Source of the DNA: JAJEFO01 sp009843725
Lineage (GTDB): Bacteria; Pseudomonadota; Alphaproteobacteria; Rhodobacterales; Rhodobacteraceae
Length of the DNA stretch: 64,000 bases
NCBI GenBank assembly: GCA_965243215.1
Contig: CBDEUJ010000004.1
Coordinates: 248,001-312,000 of the forward strand
Direction of reading: 5' to 3'
The notes beneath the pieces were generated by a model, which had not been told where the DNA came from, searched no databases, and saw only the letters and a list, made by a program, of their open reading frames with translations. Shown here piece by piece: positions 44,254 through 53,002 of the stretch. Numbering within the stretch: position 1 is the stretch's first letter; each line of letters begins with the position of its first letter. Both the position numbers and the translations under genes were made by a program.

Positions 44254-45120
44254 GTGCGCGGCAAGGTTTCAAGACGCACCGTATTCGCCTTCATTGGCCC
44301 GGCGGTGATCGGGCTGGCGATGGTCGGTATCGCGCCGCTTCTCTACGCTGGCTGGACCAGCTTGCACTTCTTCAACCTGACCAAGCTCAGGAGGGTCAAG
44401 TTCATCGGTCTCGACAACTACGAGAGCGTGTTGACCGACCCGGTGTTCTGGGAAGCCATGGGGCGCACGTTCGCCCTTCTCGGAACCGCCTTGCCCCTGC
44501 AGATCGTCTTCGGACTCGGGATTGCGCTGGTTCTGCACCAACCCAGGCTTTCCCTTCTGAAGACACTGACGCGGCTCAGCCTGGTCCTCCCGATGGCAAC
44601 CACGTATGCGGTCGTTGGCTTGCTGGGCCAAGTGATGTTCAACCAGAAGTTTGGTGTCGTCAATCAGCTGTTGGGCGGTGTCAACGTGAACTGGATCGGC
44701 GACCCCAACAACGCCTTCATCATGATCATTTTCTGGGACGTTTGGCAGTGGACGCCGTTTGTGGCCCTCGTGCTGCTTGCGGGACTCACGATGGTGCCCG
44801 TCGAAATCGAGGAGGCCGCCAGACTGGAAACCAGGAAATGGTGGACCGTGCTGCGGCATGTCCAGTTCCCCTACCTCGTTCCCGGCCTGGTGGCGATCCT
44901 GATTCTCCGGACTGCAGACACGCTGAAGCTCTTCGACATGGTATTCACGCTGACCCGAGGCGGGCCAGGGTCGTCCACGGAGTTCATTTCGCTGATGATC
45001 CAACGAGTCGGCTTCCGCGGATTCGACCAGGGACTCGCGTCGGCCCAGGCGATCATCCTGCTGATCATCACCATCGTTCTGGCGCAGCTCTACATTCGCG
45101 CCTTCTACAAGGAAGTCTAG
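44254..45120 (+). CDS. ABC transporter permease (MalF/UgpA type)
   Basis: The 288-residue product has six membrane segments and the cytoplasmic EAA loop (EIEEAARLETRKWWTVLRHV). GPAVIGLAMVGIAPLLYAGW is the first helix and FDMVFTLTRGGPGSSTEF lies before the last, both typical for sugar permeases. The start is GTG at 44254 with GGAG upstream. It pairs with the permease beginning one base after its stop. Confidence 0.9.
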   Translation: MRGKVSRRTVFAFIGPAVIGLAMVGIAPLLYAGWTSLHFFNLTKLRRVKFIGLDNYESVLTDPVFWEAMGRTFALLGTALPLQIVFGLGIALVLHQPRLSLLKTLTRLSLVLPMATTYAVVGLLGQVMFNQKFGVVNQLLGGVNVNWIGDPNNAFIMIIFWDVWQWTPFVALVLLAGLTMVPVEIEEAARLETRKWWTVLRHVQFPYLVPGLVAILILRTADTLKLFDMVFTLTRGGPGSSTEFISLMIQRVGFRGFDQGLASAQAIILLIITIVLAQLYIRAFYKEV

Positions 45121-45121
45121 G

Positions 45122-45946
45122 ATGTCCGGCAACAGACGAGGACAGGTGTGGGGCCAGGCCGCAGTCCTTGTCTTGATCCTTCTGCTTTGCGTCTTCCCGT
45201 TCTACTGGATGGTCACCACTTCCCTGAAGACGCACGTCGTCGCGCTTGAGGCACCACCGGTCTGGATCTTCGAACCGACGCTTGAGAACTACCGCGAGGC
45301 CCTGTTCGAGGACGGGGTCCTGCTCACGTTGATCAACTCGCTGATCATCGCGGTCGTGACGACCGCACTCGCCCTGGCTCTCGGCGTGCCGGCGGCATTC
45401 GCGCTCGCGCGGTTCGACTTTCGCGGGAAACGGGATCTCTGGTTCTGGTTCATCACCAACCGCATGGTGTCGCCAATCGTGCTGGCACTCCCTTTCTTCC
45501 TCATAGCCCGGAACCTCGGGCTGCTGGACAAGCATGTCACGCTGATCCTGATCTACCTGACGTTCAACCTGCCCATCGTTATCTGGATCGTCACGGACCA
45601 GTTCCGGGGGGTCCCTTACGATCTCGACGAAGCCGCCAGGCTCGAAGGCGCGTCCCAGTTCCGGATCATGCGGTCGATATGCCTGCCACTTGCCATGCCA
45701 GGGGTTGCGGTCTCCGCCATCTTTTCGTTCATCTTCTCGTGGAACGAGCTCATGTACGGCCTGATACTGACCCGCAACGACGCGAAGACGGCGCCCGCCA
45801 TGGCCGTGTCCTTCATGGAAGGCTACAACCTGCCCTACGGAAAGATCATGGCGACCTCGACGCTCATCGTGATCCCCGTCCTGATATTCGCTCTTCTGGC
45901 GTCGAAACAGCTCGTTCGCGGCCTGACGATGGGCGCGGTGAAATAA
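45122..45946 (+). CDS. ABC transporter permease (MalG/UgpE type)
   Basis: The 274-residue product has six membrane segments. FPFYWMVTTSLKTHVVAL after helix one, the EAA loop YDLDEAARLEGASQFRIMRS and SWNELMYGLILTRNDAKTAP are MalG-type features, and it ends with LVRGLTMGAVK. It completes the inner-membrane channel with the preceding permease. The gene starts one base after the previous stop, so the two are coupled. Confidence 0.9.
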   Translation: MSGNRRGQVWGQAAVLVLILLLCVFPFYWMVTTSLKTHVVALEAPPVWIFEPTLENYREALFEDGVLLTLINSLIIAVVTTALALALGVPAAFALARFDFRGKRDLWFWFITNRMVSPIVLALPFFLIARNLGLLDKHVTLILIYLTFNLPIVIWIVTDQFRGVPYDLDEAARLEGASQFRIMRSICLPLAMPGVAVSAIFSFIFSWNELMYGLILTRNDAKTAPAMAVSFMEGYNLPYGKIMATSTLIVIPVLIFALLASKQLVRGLTMGAVK

Positions 45947-45958
45947 CGGAGCCTGCGG

Positions 45959-46927
45959 GTGTCGCGCTTGCCAAAGACCGAAATCCTTGACGCCGACGAG
46001 CAGCTGCTCGTCCGTCTTGCATGGGCGTGTGAAGTGCAGGGGCTGACCCAGGCCCAGGCCGCGGAGACGTTCGGCGTGACCCGGCTGCGGGTGAACCGCG
46101 CCATGGGCGAGGCGCGCGCCCGCGGGATCGTGCGGGTGTCGATCAATTCGCCGTTCGGTCCGTGCGTCGAACTGGAACACGCGCTGTGCGACCGGTTTCG
46201 GCTGGAGTCCGCCACGGTCGCTCCCGTGGGTGGCAAGGAGTTCAACCTGTACAACATTCTGGGTTCGGCCCTGGCCCAGTTCCTTGCGCGGTTTCTGGCT
46301 CGCAGGGATGTCAGGCTCTTCGGAATGTCCTGGGGCAACACGCTCAACATGGCCACGAGGTTCATGGAGCCACTTGACCGCCCTGACCTCGAGATCACGT
46401 CGGTGATGGGCGGGCTGACCAAGGGCTCGGACATCAACACCTACGAAATCACGACGCGGCTTGCCGACCTGTGCAACGCCGCGCACAGCTACTTCACGGC
46501 ACCGATATACGCATCGACACCCGAAAGCCGACAGATCCTGCAGCGCCAGCAGGTGCTCCGCCGTTCGATCGAGAACATCCGGTCCGCCGACGGCTTGGCC
46601 CTCGCCGCCGGGGACATGCACGGCTCGCTTTTGGTCGCAGACGGCCTTCCGGACGACGTGACGGCTGGCGACTTGGTCGCCGCCGGTGCGGTCGGAGACA
46701 TAATGGGTTACTTTCTGGACGCCGACGGTTCACCTGTTGATCATCCGATCAATTCACGCGTTGTCGGCATCGACCTTTCCGACCTCCAAACCCTGCCCAA
46801 CGTGATCGTTGCGGCCGGCGGGCTCAACAAGGTTCCGATCATCTACGCGATCCTGCTGCGCGGTTGCGTCAACCATGTTGTCACGGACGAACATACGGCG
46901 CGTGGCATCATGGAACGGGACGGATGA
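45959..46927 (+). CDS. SorC-family sugar-responsive transcriptional regulator
   Basis: The 322-residue product has an N-terminal helix-turn-helix (LTQAQAAETFGVTRLRVNRA) and a SorC sugar-phosphate-binding domain: LFGMSWGNTLNMAT near residue 120, TSVMGGLTKGSDINTYEITT, and the C-terminal VVGIDLSDLQTLPNVIVAAG then GCVNHVVTDEHTARGI. SorC proteins respond to phosphorylated sugars or polyols and control their own catabolic operon. The GTG start at 45959 has GGAG upstream. It is placed between permease and kinase, and probably binds the palindrome at 42779. Confidence 0.9.
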   Translation: MSRLPKTEILDADEQLLVRLAWACEVQGLTQAQAAETFGVTRLRVNRAMGEARARGIVRVSINSPFGPCVELEHALCDRFRLESATVAPVGGKEFNLYNILGSALAQFLARFLARRDVRLFGMSWGNTLNMATRFMEPLDRPDLEITSVMGGLTKGSDINTYEITTRLADLCNAAHSYFTAPIYASTPESRQILQRQQVLRRSIENIRSADGLALAAGDMHGSLLVADGLPDDVTAGDLVAAGAVGDIMGYFLDADGSPVDHPINSRVVGIDLSDLQTLPNVIVAAGGLNKVPIIYAILLRGCVNHVVTDEHTARGIMERDG

Positions 46928-48387
46928 GCAGCTTTGCCGGCATCGACCTTGGGTCGTCCGGGATCAAGATCGCCCTGGTGGACGAGGAGGGAACCTGCCT
47001 GGCCACAGCCTCGCGACGTTCACAGGTCGACATTCCGAGGCCTGGATGGAGTCAGCAGGACCCCGAGCAGTGGTGGGCGCTTACAAAGGACATCTTCGAT
47101 GAACTCGCAGCGGGGCACCCGGAGATCATGGCGGGCCTTTCCGGCGTCTCGCTTTCGGGACACATGCTCGGACAGGTGCTGCTGGACGAAAACGATCGCC
47201 CGACGACGCCCTGCATGCTCTGGAACGACCAGAGATCGCTGGCAGAGTGCGACGAGCTTCTCGAACGGGTTCCGGACATTGGCTGGCGCACGAACGGCCA
47301 GCCCGACCCGGGGCTGACCGCGCCAAAGCTCCTGTGGCTAGCCAAGCACGATCAGAAGGCATTGCAAGACGCTACAGTCTTGATGCTTCCCAAGGATTAC
47401 GTGCGCCTGAAGCTGACCGGTGAACGGGCTAGCGAAATCACGGACGCTTCGGGGACCATGATGCTCGATTGCGCGACCGGGACATGGGACGATGCCCTGG
47501 TCGAGGCCGCAGGCTGGGAGCGTGGCAAGCTCCCGCATCTGCTGCACTCCTTCGACCCGGCAGGGCAATTGAGGCCCGAGCTTTGCCGGCGTTGGTCGAC
47601 GCCTCGAACGGTGAAGGTCGCTGCGGGCTGCGGCGACAACTACGCGGGCGCACTTGGCGTAGGGGCGGCCAGTCCCGGACGCGCGGCCCTCAGCATCGGC
47701 ACTTCGGGCGTTTTGAGCGCGGTGGATGGCACCTTTCGCCCGGCGCCCAACCACGCCATTCTCACGACGCCCCATGCCGCGCCTGGCACGTTTCTCTCGA
47801 TGGCCGTCGTGATGAGCGCGACGCAGTCGCTGGACTGGCTGAGTCGGTTGGCGCGATTGCCAGCGGGCGACCTTGCCGAAATGGCGGAGCACCGGATCGC
47901 CTCCGTCGGCGTGGCGGGACGGCCCATCGCGAGACCGAGCATCACGGGCGTCCGGACCCCGGACAACCGTCCGGATGCATCCGCCTTCTTCAGCGGCATC
48001 ACGGCAGCCCACGACATTGCCGACATCGCCTATTCGGTCCTTGAGGGCGTGGCGTTCCAGTTCCTCGACGGCTTCAGCGCCCAGCGATCTGCGGGAGTTC
48101 CCGTGGCGGAAGTCCAGGCCGTTGGAGGAGGAACCCATTCGCGGTTCTGGGTGTCCCTGATGGCGACACTGTTCGACACGGACGTAAGCATCCCTGAAAG
48201 CGGCGACATTTCGGCGTGTCTGGGAGCTTCGCGCCTCGCGCATGCCGCCACAACTCCACACGAAAGAGATGCCATTCTGGCGCGGCAACCGGTCACCCGC
48301 ATGATCGTTTCGCCGGTCGCAGCGATGCGCGAACCGTTGATGGCACGTCATCGCGCATTCCGGGCGCTGCCTTTCAAGGCCGGTTAG
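46924..48387 (+). CDS. FGGY-family carbohydrate kinase (xylulokinase-like)
   Basis: The 487-residue product is an FGGY kinase: FAGIDLGSSGIKIALVDEEG (ATP loop), RPGWSQQDPEQWW, LSGHMLGQVLLDE, the substrate-site CMLWNDQRS, LTAPKLLWLAKHD, MLPKDYVRLKLTGERASEIT, then AAGCGDNYAGALGVG with the catalytic Asp, LSIGTSGVLSA and VGGGTHSRFW. Closest in pattern to xylulokinase, but FGGY specificity is hard to read; a pentulose, tetrulose or alditol is possible. The ATG overlaps the SorC stop by four bases. It phosphorylates the imported compound or its oxidised form, giving the SorC ligand. Confidence 0.88.
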   Translation: MSSFAGIDLGSSGIKIALVDEEGTCLATASRRSQVDIPRPGWSQQDPEQWWALTKDIFDELAAGHPEIMAGLSGVSLSGHMLGQVLLDENDRPTTPCMLWNDQRSLAECDELLERVPDIGWRTNGQPDPGLTAPKLLWLAKHDQKALQDATVLMLPKDYVRLKLTGERASEITDASGTMMLDCATGTWDDALVEAAGWERGKLPHLLHSFDPAGQLRPELCRRWSTPRTVKVAAGCGDNYAGALGVGAASPGRAALSIGTSGVLSAVDGTFRPAPNHAILTTPHAAPGTFLSMAVVMSATQSLDWLSRLARLPAGDLAEMAEHRIASVGVAGRPIARPSITGVRTPDNRPDASAFFSGITAAHDIADIAYSVLEGVAFQFLDGFSAQRSAGVPVAEVQAVGGGTHSRFWVSLMATLFDTDVSIPESGDISACLGASRLAHAATTPHERDAILARQPVTRMIVSPVAAMREPLMARHRAFRALPFKAG

Positions 48388-49268
48388 ATCCCGTCAGCAG
48401 CGGCCATGCCGATCCCAACGTGCCGATTCGAAAGGCACGGTGACGGCATGCCGGTGGGCGTCTGCATCAAGAAAACCCAAGCTCTCACGAGCGCAACCAG
48501 AGCGCAGAATTCGAAGCAGCGTAACAGGCCGCCGGCATCATTTGGCACGAGGTTCGCGGCCTCATCTCAGACTCGCAACCGGTTCAGAAAGGATGCAATC
48601 CCGTTCGGGTTCGAGCAATGGGCACTGACACCCGGAGCAATCGAAATCTCGAACGTCTGTCCGAATGCTAAGCAACAAGGGTCAGTCGTTTCTTGGGCCG
48701 CGATGCCTTGGCCGCGGCCAAGACTTGGTCGAGGTGCGTGAGCGAACCCTTCCACCGGCCACGGACCTGAAGCTCTTGGACGAAATGTCTCTCAACATGC
48801 CTGCACCGAAATATCTCGTTTCTGGTCTCAAGTCTCTTGTACCTGCCCTTCAATCCCATCAAAAAGTGAGTAGGCGCGATGTTGCCAGCGCCTTTCCCAT
48901 TATGCAGGCCCGGCATGCTCCATTGGGGCTGCCCATTCGCGGCAAGTCCCAAAAGGCGATCGCAAGCACCGGGTTGGCTTGCACGTTTCGGGATATGTTG
49001 CGCGGCAGCATTTTGGCGCATCTGCATCGCGAGATGCGCTGGCTTCGGCCACTTCAACGACCTTTGAAATCAATGCTTCGAGGACCCGATGAAAGGTCAA
49101 ATCAAGTCTGCGATTCCCCTGAAGACAGTCGCAGCATGACAGGAAACGCGGGCGATCTTGCAAGGGCGCCGCAGTCGTCGGGATCCTGCGAATTCGACCA
49201 TTCACCGATACTTCGTCGAACCAATTGGCCGGACTCATTTTGACCTGAAGCACCAAGCGCAGCAGATC
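48388..49268. other. Long intergenic region with no recognisable gene
   Basis: About 880 bases between the FGGY kinase gene and the operators of the next locus. A minus-strand frame (48668-49057, 129 codons, ending in KASRPKKRLTLVA) and an overlapping plus-strand frame (48665-49243) are open, but neither shows a family motif. Base use is more even than in neighbouring genes. It may be degraded former coding or mobile DNA. Confidence 0.35.
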
Positions 49269-49286
49269 TTGAGGAGCGCCCCTCAA
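49269..49286. promoter_or_regulatory. LacI-type operator candidate O1
   Basis: TTGAGGAGCGCCCCTCAA is an 18-base palindrome with one mismatch and the central CG usual for LacI-family sites. Its centre lies 30 bases upstream of a second, perfect copy, about three helical turns, on the same face of the DNA. The LacI gene at the end of this operon is the likely binder. Confidence 0.55.
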
Positions 49287-49298
49287 AATCTCGTTGAC

Positions 49299-49316
49299 TT
49301 GAGGTGCGCACCTCAA
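49299..49316. promoter_or_regulatory. LacI-type operator candidate O2 at the transporter promoter
   Basis: TTGAGGTGCGCACCTCAA is a perfect 18-base palindrome (20 bases with its flanking C and G). It ends 50 bases before the binding-protein ATG. A TTGACT (49294-49299) between O1 and O2 could be a -35 element, which would put the spacer and -10 inside O2, so repressor binding would block transcription. Confidence 0.6.
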
Positions 49317-49366
49317 GTAGCGTTTTCATGGATGCTTGAGCAAGCACCTTGAACTGGGAGAACTTC

Positions 49367-50686
49367 ATGAAAACGAAAGCAACCGCCGCGATGATAGCGG
49401 CACTCACCGCCTCCGCCAGCCTGTCGTCGACAGCTGCGGCGGAAGACCTCACGCTCTGCTGGGCCGCTTGGGACCCTGCAAACGCGCTGGTGGAACTCTC
49501 CAAGGAATTTGAAGCGCAGTCAGGCCACCGCATGAACTTCGAATTCGTGCCATGGCCCAACTTCGCGGACCGCATGTTGAACGAGCTGAATTCGGGCGGC
49601 AAGCTGTGTGACCTGATGATCGGCGACAGCCAGTGGATCGGAGGTGGCGCCGAGAATGGCCACTACGTGAAGCTCAACGACTTCTTCGATGCCGAAGGCA
49701 TCAGCATGGACGACTTTGCGCCCGCAACCGTCTATGCCTATTCGACCTGGCCGAAGGGCACGCCGAACTACTACGCGCTACCAGCCATGGGCGATGCCAA
49801 CGGATGGTTCTACCGCAAGGACTGGTTTGCGCGGGACGACATCAGGGCCGCCTACAAGGACGCGACAGGCGATGACCTGCGGGAGCCACAAAGCCAGAAG
49901 GAGCTTCTGCAGATCGCGCAGTTCTTCCAGGAACGAGAAATCGACGGCCAGACCATCTACGGGGCCGCGATCTTCACCGAGCGCGGTTCGGAAGGGATAA
50001 CCATGGGCGTGACCTCGGCGCTCTACCCTTGGGGCTTCAAGTACGAGAACACGCCCGGCTCCTATGACATGGAAGGTGCTGTAAACTCGCCTGAAGCCGT
50101 GGAGGCGCTTGAATTCTACAAGAAGCTCTACGAAACCGCTACGCCTCCGGGCTACACGAACAGTTACATGGGCGAAAGCCTGGATGCGTTCAAGTCCGGC
50201 CAGGTCGCAATGGCGATGAACTGGTTTGCCTTCTTCCCGGGCCTTTATGCTGACCCGAACACAGGCGGCGACAAGATCGATTTCTTCGTGAACCCGCCTC
50301 AGAACCAGCCCGCCTCGACCCTTGGCGGTCAGGGAATCAGCGTGGTCTCCTATTCCGACAAGCAGGATGCCGCGCTTGAATACATCAAGTGGTTTTCCCA
50401 GCCGGACGTTCAGGCCAAGTGGTGGGAGCTGGGCGGCTACTCCGCCCACAATTCGGTTCTGCAGGATCCGGGCTTTGTCGAGAGCCAGCCCTTTGCAGGA
50501 GATTTCCTCGAAGCGATGGATGCAGTTCAGGACTTCTGGCAGGAGCTGGCCTATGCCGAACTTCTCCTTGCCATGCAGAAGAGAATCCACGACTACGTGG
50601 TTGCGGATCAGGGCACCGCGAAGGAAGCGCTCGACAAGCTGATCGAAGACTGGACCGAAGTCTTCGAGGACGAAGGAAAGCTCTAA
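49367..50686 (+). CDS. ABC transporter substrate-binding protein (family 1, polyol/ketose)
   Basis: The 439-residue product has a signal peptide (TAAMIAALTASASLSSTAAA then EDLTLCWAAWD) and a family 1 fold: ALVELSKEFEAQSGHRMNFE, DLMIGDSQWIGGGAENGHYV, YALPAMGDANGWFYRKDWF and GQVAMAMNWFAFFPGLY. The ATG at 49367 follows TGGGAG. It starts an operon with two permeases, a 64-residue membrane protein, two ATPases, a DAK-family kinase and a LacI regulator. The kinase suggests a ketose or the matching polyol as ligand. Confidence 0.92.
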   Translation: MKTKATAAMIAALTASASLSSTAAAEDLTLCWAAWDPANALVELSKEFEAQSGHRMNFEFVPWPNFADRMLNELNSGGKLCDLMIGDSQWIGGGAENGHYVKLNDFFDAEGISMDDFAPATVYAYSTWPKGTPNYYALPAMGDANGWFYRKDWFARDDIRAAYKDATGDDLREPQSQKELLQIAQFFQEREIDGQTIYGAAIFTERGSEGITMGVTSALYPWGFKYENTPGSYDMEGAVNSPEAVEALEFYKKLYETATPPGYTNSYMGESLDAFKSGQVAMAMNWFAFFPGLYADPNTGGDKIDFFVNPPQNQPASTLGGQGISVVSYSDKQDAALEYIKWFSQPDVQAKWWELGGYSAHNSVLQDPGFVESQPFAGDFLEAMDAVQDFWQELAYAELLLAMQKRIHDYVVADQGTAKEALDKLIEDWTEVFEDEGKL

Positions 50687-50726
50687 GTCTCCTCCCTGCC
50701 GGACCCCGTGGAGGCCGGCCAGAGCT

Positions 50727-50752
50727 GCGGGGCAGGCGTATCCCTGCCCCGC
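50727..50752 (+). terminator. Stem-loop between binding-protein and permease genes
   Basis: GCGGGGCAGG (50727-50736) pairs with CCTGCCCCGC (50743-50752), ten perfect pairs with a six-base loop, followed by AAAATGG and no T-run. It lies 40 bases after the binding-protein stop and 25 bases before the permease ATG. It probably protects the upstream message and lowers downstream expression. Confidence 0.5.
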
Positions 50753-50777
50753 AAAATGGAAGCGAGGAGGGCATTCG

Positions 50778-51725
50778 ATGTCAAACGGTGCGATGGATCG
50801 CGTTGCCCGGTCAACGCCTCCGAAGGTTGCACGCCAAATCAAGGGGCTTTCGGAGAGAGCAATCGCCTGGCTCTTCGTGGGTCCGACAATCCTGCTGCTT
50901 CTTGCGATCAACATCTTCCCGCTGATCTGGACCATTCAGCTAAGCTTCACCAACTACCGTGCAAACAGGCTGAACCGTGAAGTCGAGAATATTGGTCTCA
51001 GGAACTACGAACGCATCCTGGCGGACAGCGACATCTGGCTAAACATGCAAGCAACTGCGCACTTCCTTTTCTGGACAATCTTCTTCCAGGTCCTGATCGG
51101 ATTCACTCTCGCTTACCTGATCAACAAGAACTTCCGAGGATCACCCTTCTGGACGACCGTGATAGTGTTGCCGATGATGCTGTCGCCTGCCGTGGTCGGA
51201 AATTTCTGGAAATTTCTCTACCAGCCGCAGATCGGGCTCTTCAACTACATTGTCGCCTTCTTCACAGGGCAGGAAGCGTCGAGCTTCGAAATGCTCGGAT
51301 CGGTCAACCTCGCGCCCTGGTCGATCGTGATCGTCGACACCTGGATGTGGACGCCTTTCGTAATGCTGATCTGCCTTGCCGGCCTCAGATCAATCCCCGA
51401 CTACATCTACGAGGCGGCGGAGATCGACCGCGCCTCAAAGCTGCGGCAGTTCTTCACCATTACAATCCCGATGGTGTTGCCGTTCCTGATGCTGGCGGTG
51501 CTGTTCCGGGGAATAGAGAACTTCAAGATGTTTGATCTTGTCGTTCAGCTCACTGGCGGCGGACCCGGTTCGACAACGGAACTCACATCAATCAACCTGA
51601 AGCGCGAGGCGTTCGAGAAGTGGCGCACCGGCTATGCGAGCGCCTACGCCATCATCCTCTTCGTCACCGTTTTCGGCCTGGCCTCCATCTACGTCAAGGC
51701 GCTCAACAAGGTGAAGGAGCGCTGA
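50778..51725 (+). CDS. ABC transporter permease (MalF/UgpA type)
   Basis: The 315-residue product has a cytoplasmic N-terminus, then six membrane segments beginning with IAWLFVGPTILLLLAINIFP. The EAA loop is DYIYEAAEIDRASKLRQFFT, and FDLVVQLTGGGPGSTTEL is the usual periplasmic motif of sugar permeases. GAGGAGG precedes the ATG at 50778. It pairs with the permease at 51873 to form the channel. Confidence 0.9.
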   Translation: MSNGAMDRVARSTPPKVARQIKGLSERAIAWLFVGPTILLLLAINIFPLIWTIQLSFTNYRANRLNREVENIGLRNYERILADSDIWLNMQATAHFLFWTIFFQVLIGFTLAYLINKNFRGSPFWTTVIVLPMMLSPAVVGNFWKFLYQPQIGLFNYIVAFFTGQEASSFEMLGSVNLAPWSIVIVDTWMWTPFVMLICLAGLRSIPDYIYEAAEIDRASKLRQFFTITIPMVLPFLMLAVLFRGIENFKMFDLVVQLTGGGPGSTTELTSINLKREAFEKWRTGYASAYAIILFVTVFGLASIYVKALNKVKER

Positions 51726-51872
51726 GATGGCAGACCGGCCCACACCACCAGCCATTCAAGGAGTGAGGTTCGAGCTAGCCTTGATTCCGGGCAAGGTTCG
51801 TTCGCGCTTGGGGGTGCACCTTCTTCCAAATGCGTGCCCGCCCGGCAACCGCATGAAATGCGGAGCGCGGAA

Positions 51873-52811
51873 ATGAGCGCCCACGCGATCAATGTTCCAT
51901 CTTCTCGTCAGAAGTGGGTGGCAGGCACGCTGGTGATTCTCTACGCGCTCGTCACGATGATCCCGCTCGCGTGGATCATGCTCACCGGTTTCAAGAGCCC
52001 TGCCGACGCCATCAGCTATCCGCCAAAGGTCGTGTTCGAGCCGACGCTCGAAGGCTACGTCAATCTCTTCACTACTCGAACGCGTCAGACGCAGGCGTTC
52101 CTTGACGCCAACCCGCCCCAGGACTGGGCCGATGAAATCGTGCGCCAGTACGACATGGTTATCGTCGGCCCATCGAAATTCGGCGAGCGGTTCGTCAACT
52201 CCGTCATCATCGGCTTCGGATCAACCTTTCTCAGCGTCTTCCTCGGCACGCTCGCAGCCTATGCCTTCAGTCGGTTCAGGATACCTTTGGCTGACGATCT
52301 GCTGTTCTTCATCCTAAGTACAAGGATGATGCCGCCCATCGCAGTCGCGATCCCGATCTTTCTCATGTACCGCAATCTCGGTCTTTCCGACACGCATCTC
52401 GGCATGATCCTGCTCTATACGGCGGTGAACATCTCGCTCGCAGTCTGGCTCCTGAAAGGCTTCATCGACGAGATTCCGCGCGAGTACGAGGAAGCCGCGC
52501 TGATCGACGGCTATACACGCTTTCAGGCATTCTACAAAGTCGTACTGCCACAAGCCGCGACAGGCATCGCGTCCACCGCAATCTTCTGCCTGATCTTCTC
52601 ATGGAACGAATACGCCTTTGCCGTGCTGCTGACCTCCGCCACCGCACAGACCGCCCCGCCCTTCATCCCGACCATCATCGGCATTGGCGGCCTCGACTGG
52701 CCGGCGGTTGCGGCCGGCGCCACGATCTTCCTTCTGCCTGTCATGATCTTCACCATCTTGCTGAGGAAGCACCTTCTGCGCGGCATCACTTTCGGAGCGG
52801 TCCGCAAATGA
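51873..52811 (+). CDS. ABC transporter permease (MalG/UgpE type)
   Basis: The 312-residue product has six membrane segments, PLAWIMLTGFKSPADAISYP after helix one, an unusually long periplasmic loop (about residues 60-115), RMMPPIAVAIPIFLMYRNLG, and the EAA loop PREYEEAALIDGYTRFQAFY. The C-terminus LLRGITFGAVRK is typical. The ATG at 51873 is preferred over upstream starts at 51834 and 51858 because it follows GCGGAGC. The 147-base gap after the previous permease holds no gene. The stop overlaps the small-protein start. Confidence 0.9.
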   Translation: MSAHAINVPSSRQKWVAGTLVILYALVTMIPLAWIMLTGFKSPADAISYPPKVVFEPTLEGYVNLFTTRTRQTQAFLDANPPQDWADEIVRQYDMVIVGPSKFGERFVNSVIIGFGSTFLSVFLGTLAAYAFSRFRIPLADDLLFFILSTRMMPPIAVAIPIFLMYRNLGLSDTHLGMILLYTAVNISLAVWLLKGFIDEIPREYEEAALIDGYTRFQAFYKVVLPQAATGIASTAIFCLIFSWNEYAFAVLLTSATAQTAPPFIPTIIGIGGLDWPAVAAGATIFLLPVMIFTILLRKHLLRGITFGAVRK

Positions 52812-53002
52812 GCAACTTCGTCAAAGGTCTCGCCCGATTCCGACGTGGCCCGTGGGAATTGCTGGCAACGATTGTGATTGGCTTGGGCGTCGTCATGCTC
52901 ATGCAGCCGCTCGTGATGTGGGCCTATACCTATTCCTTCATCACGACGTTGGCAGGAACGGTCATGTTCATCATTGTCAGCCACTTTCCGGAGGACGACT
53001 GA
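52808..53002 (+). CDS. Small two-helix membrane protein inside the ABC operon (64 residues)
   Basis: An ATG overlapping the permease stop by four bases opens a 64-residue frame with two hydrophobic segments (about 19-37 and 41-58) after a basic start (FVKGLARFRRGPW), ending in SHFPEDD. Its stop overlaps the ATPase ATG by one base, so it is translated as part of the transporter operon. Glycerol-type ABC importers with two ATPases also encode an extra small membrane protein, but I cannot match this one to a named family. It may be an accessory transporter subunit. Confidence 0.7.
   Translation: MSNFVKGLARFRRGPWELLATIVIGLGVVMLMQPLVMWAYTYSFITTLAGTVMFIIVSHFPEDD

Noticed and set aside
45068..46621. 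517-codon minus-strand frame opposite the permease and SorC genes
   Set aside because: It covers two well-supported genes in antisense and has no recognisable motif.
48665..49243. Opposing open frames (192 codons plus, 129 codons minus) between the two polyol loci
   Set aside because: Neither has a convincing ribosome site or domain; I treated the region as unassigned rather than call a gene.
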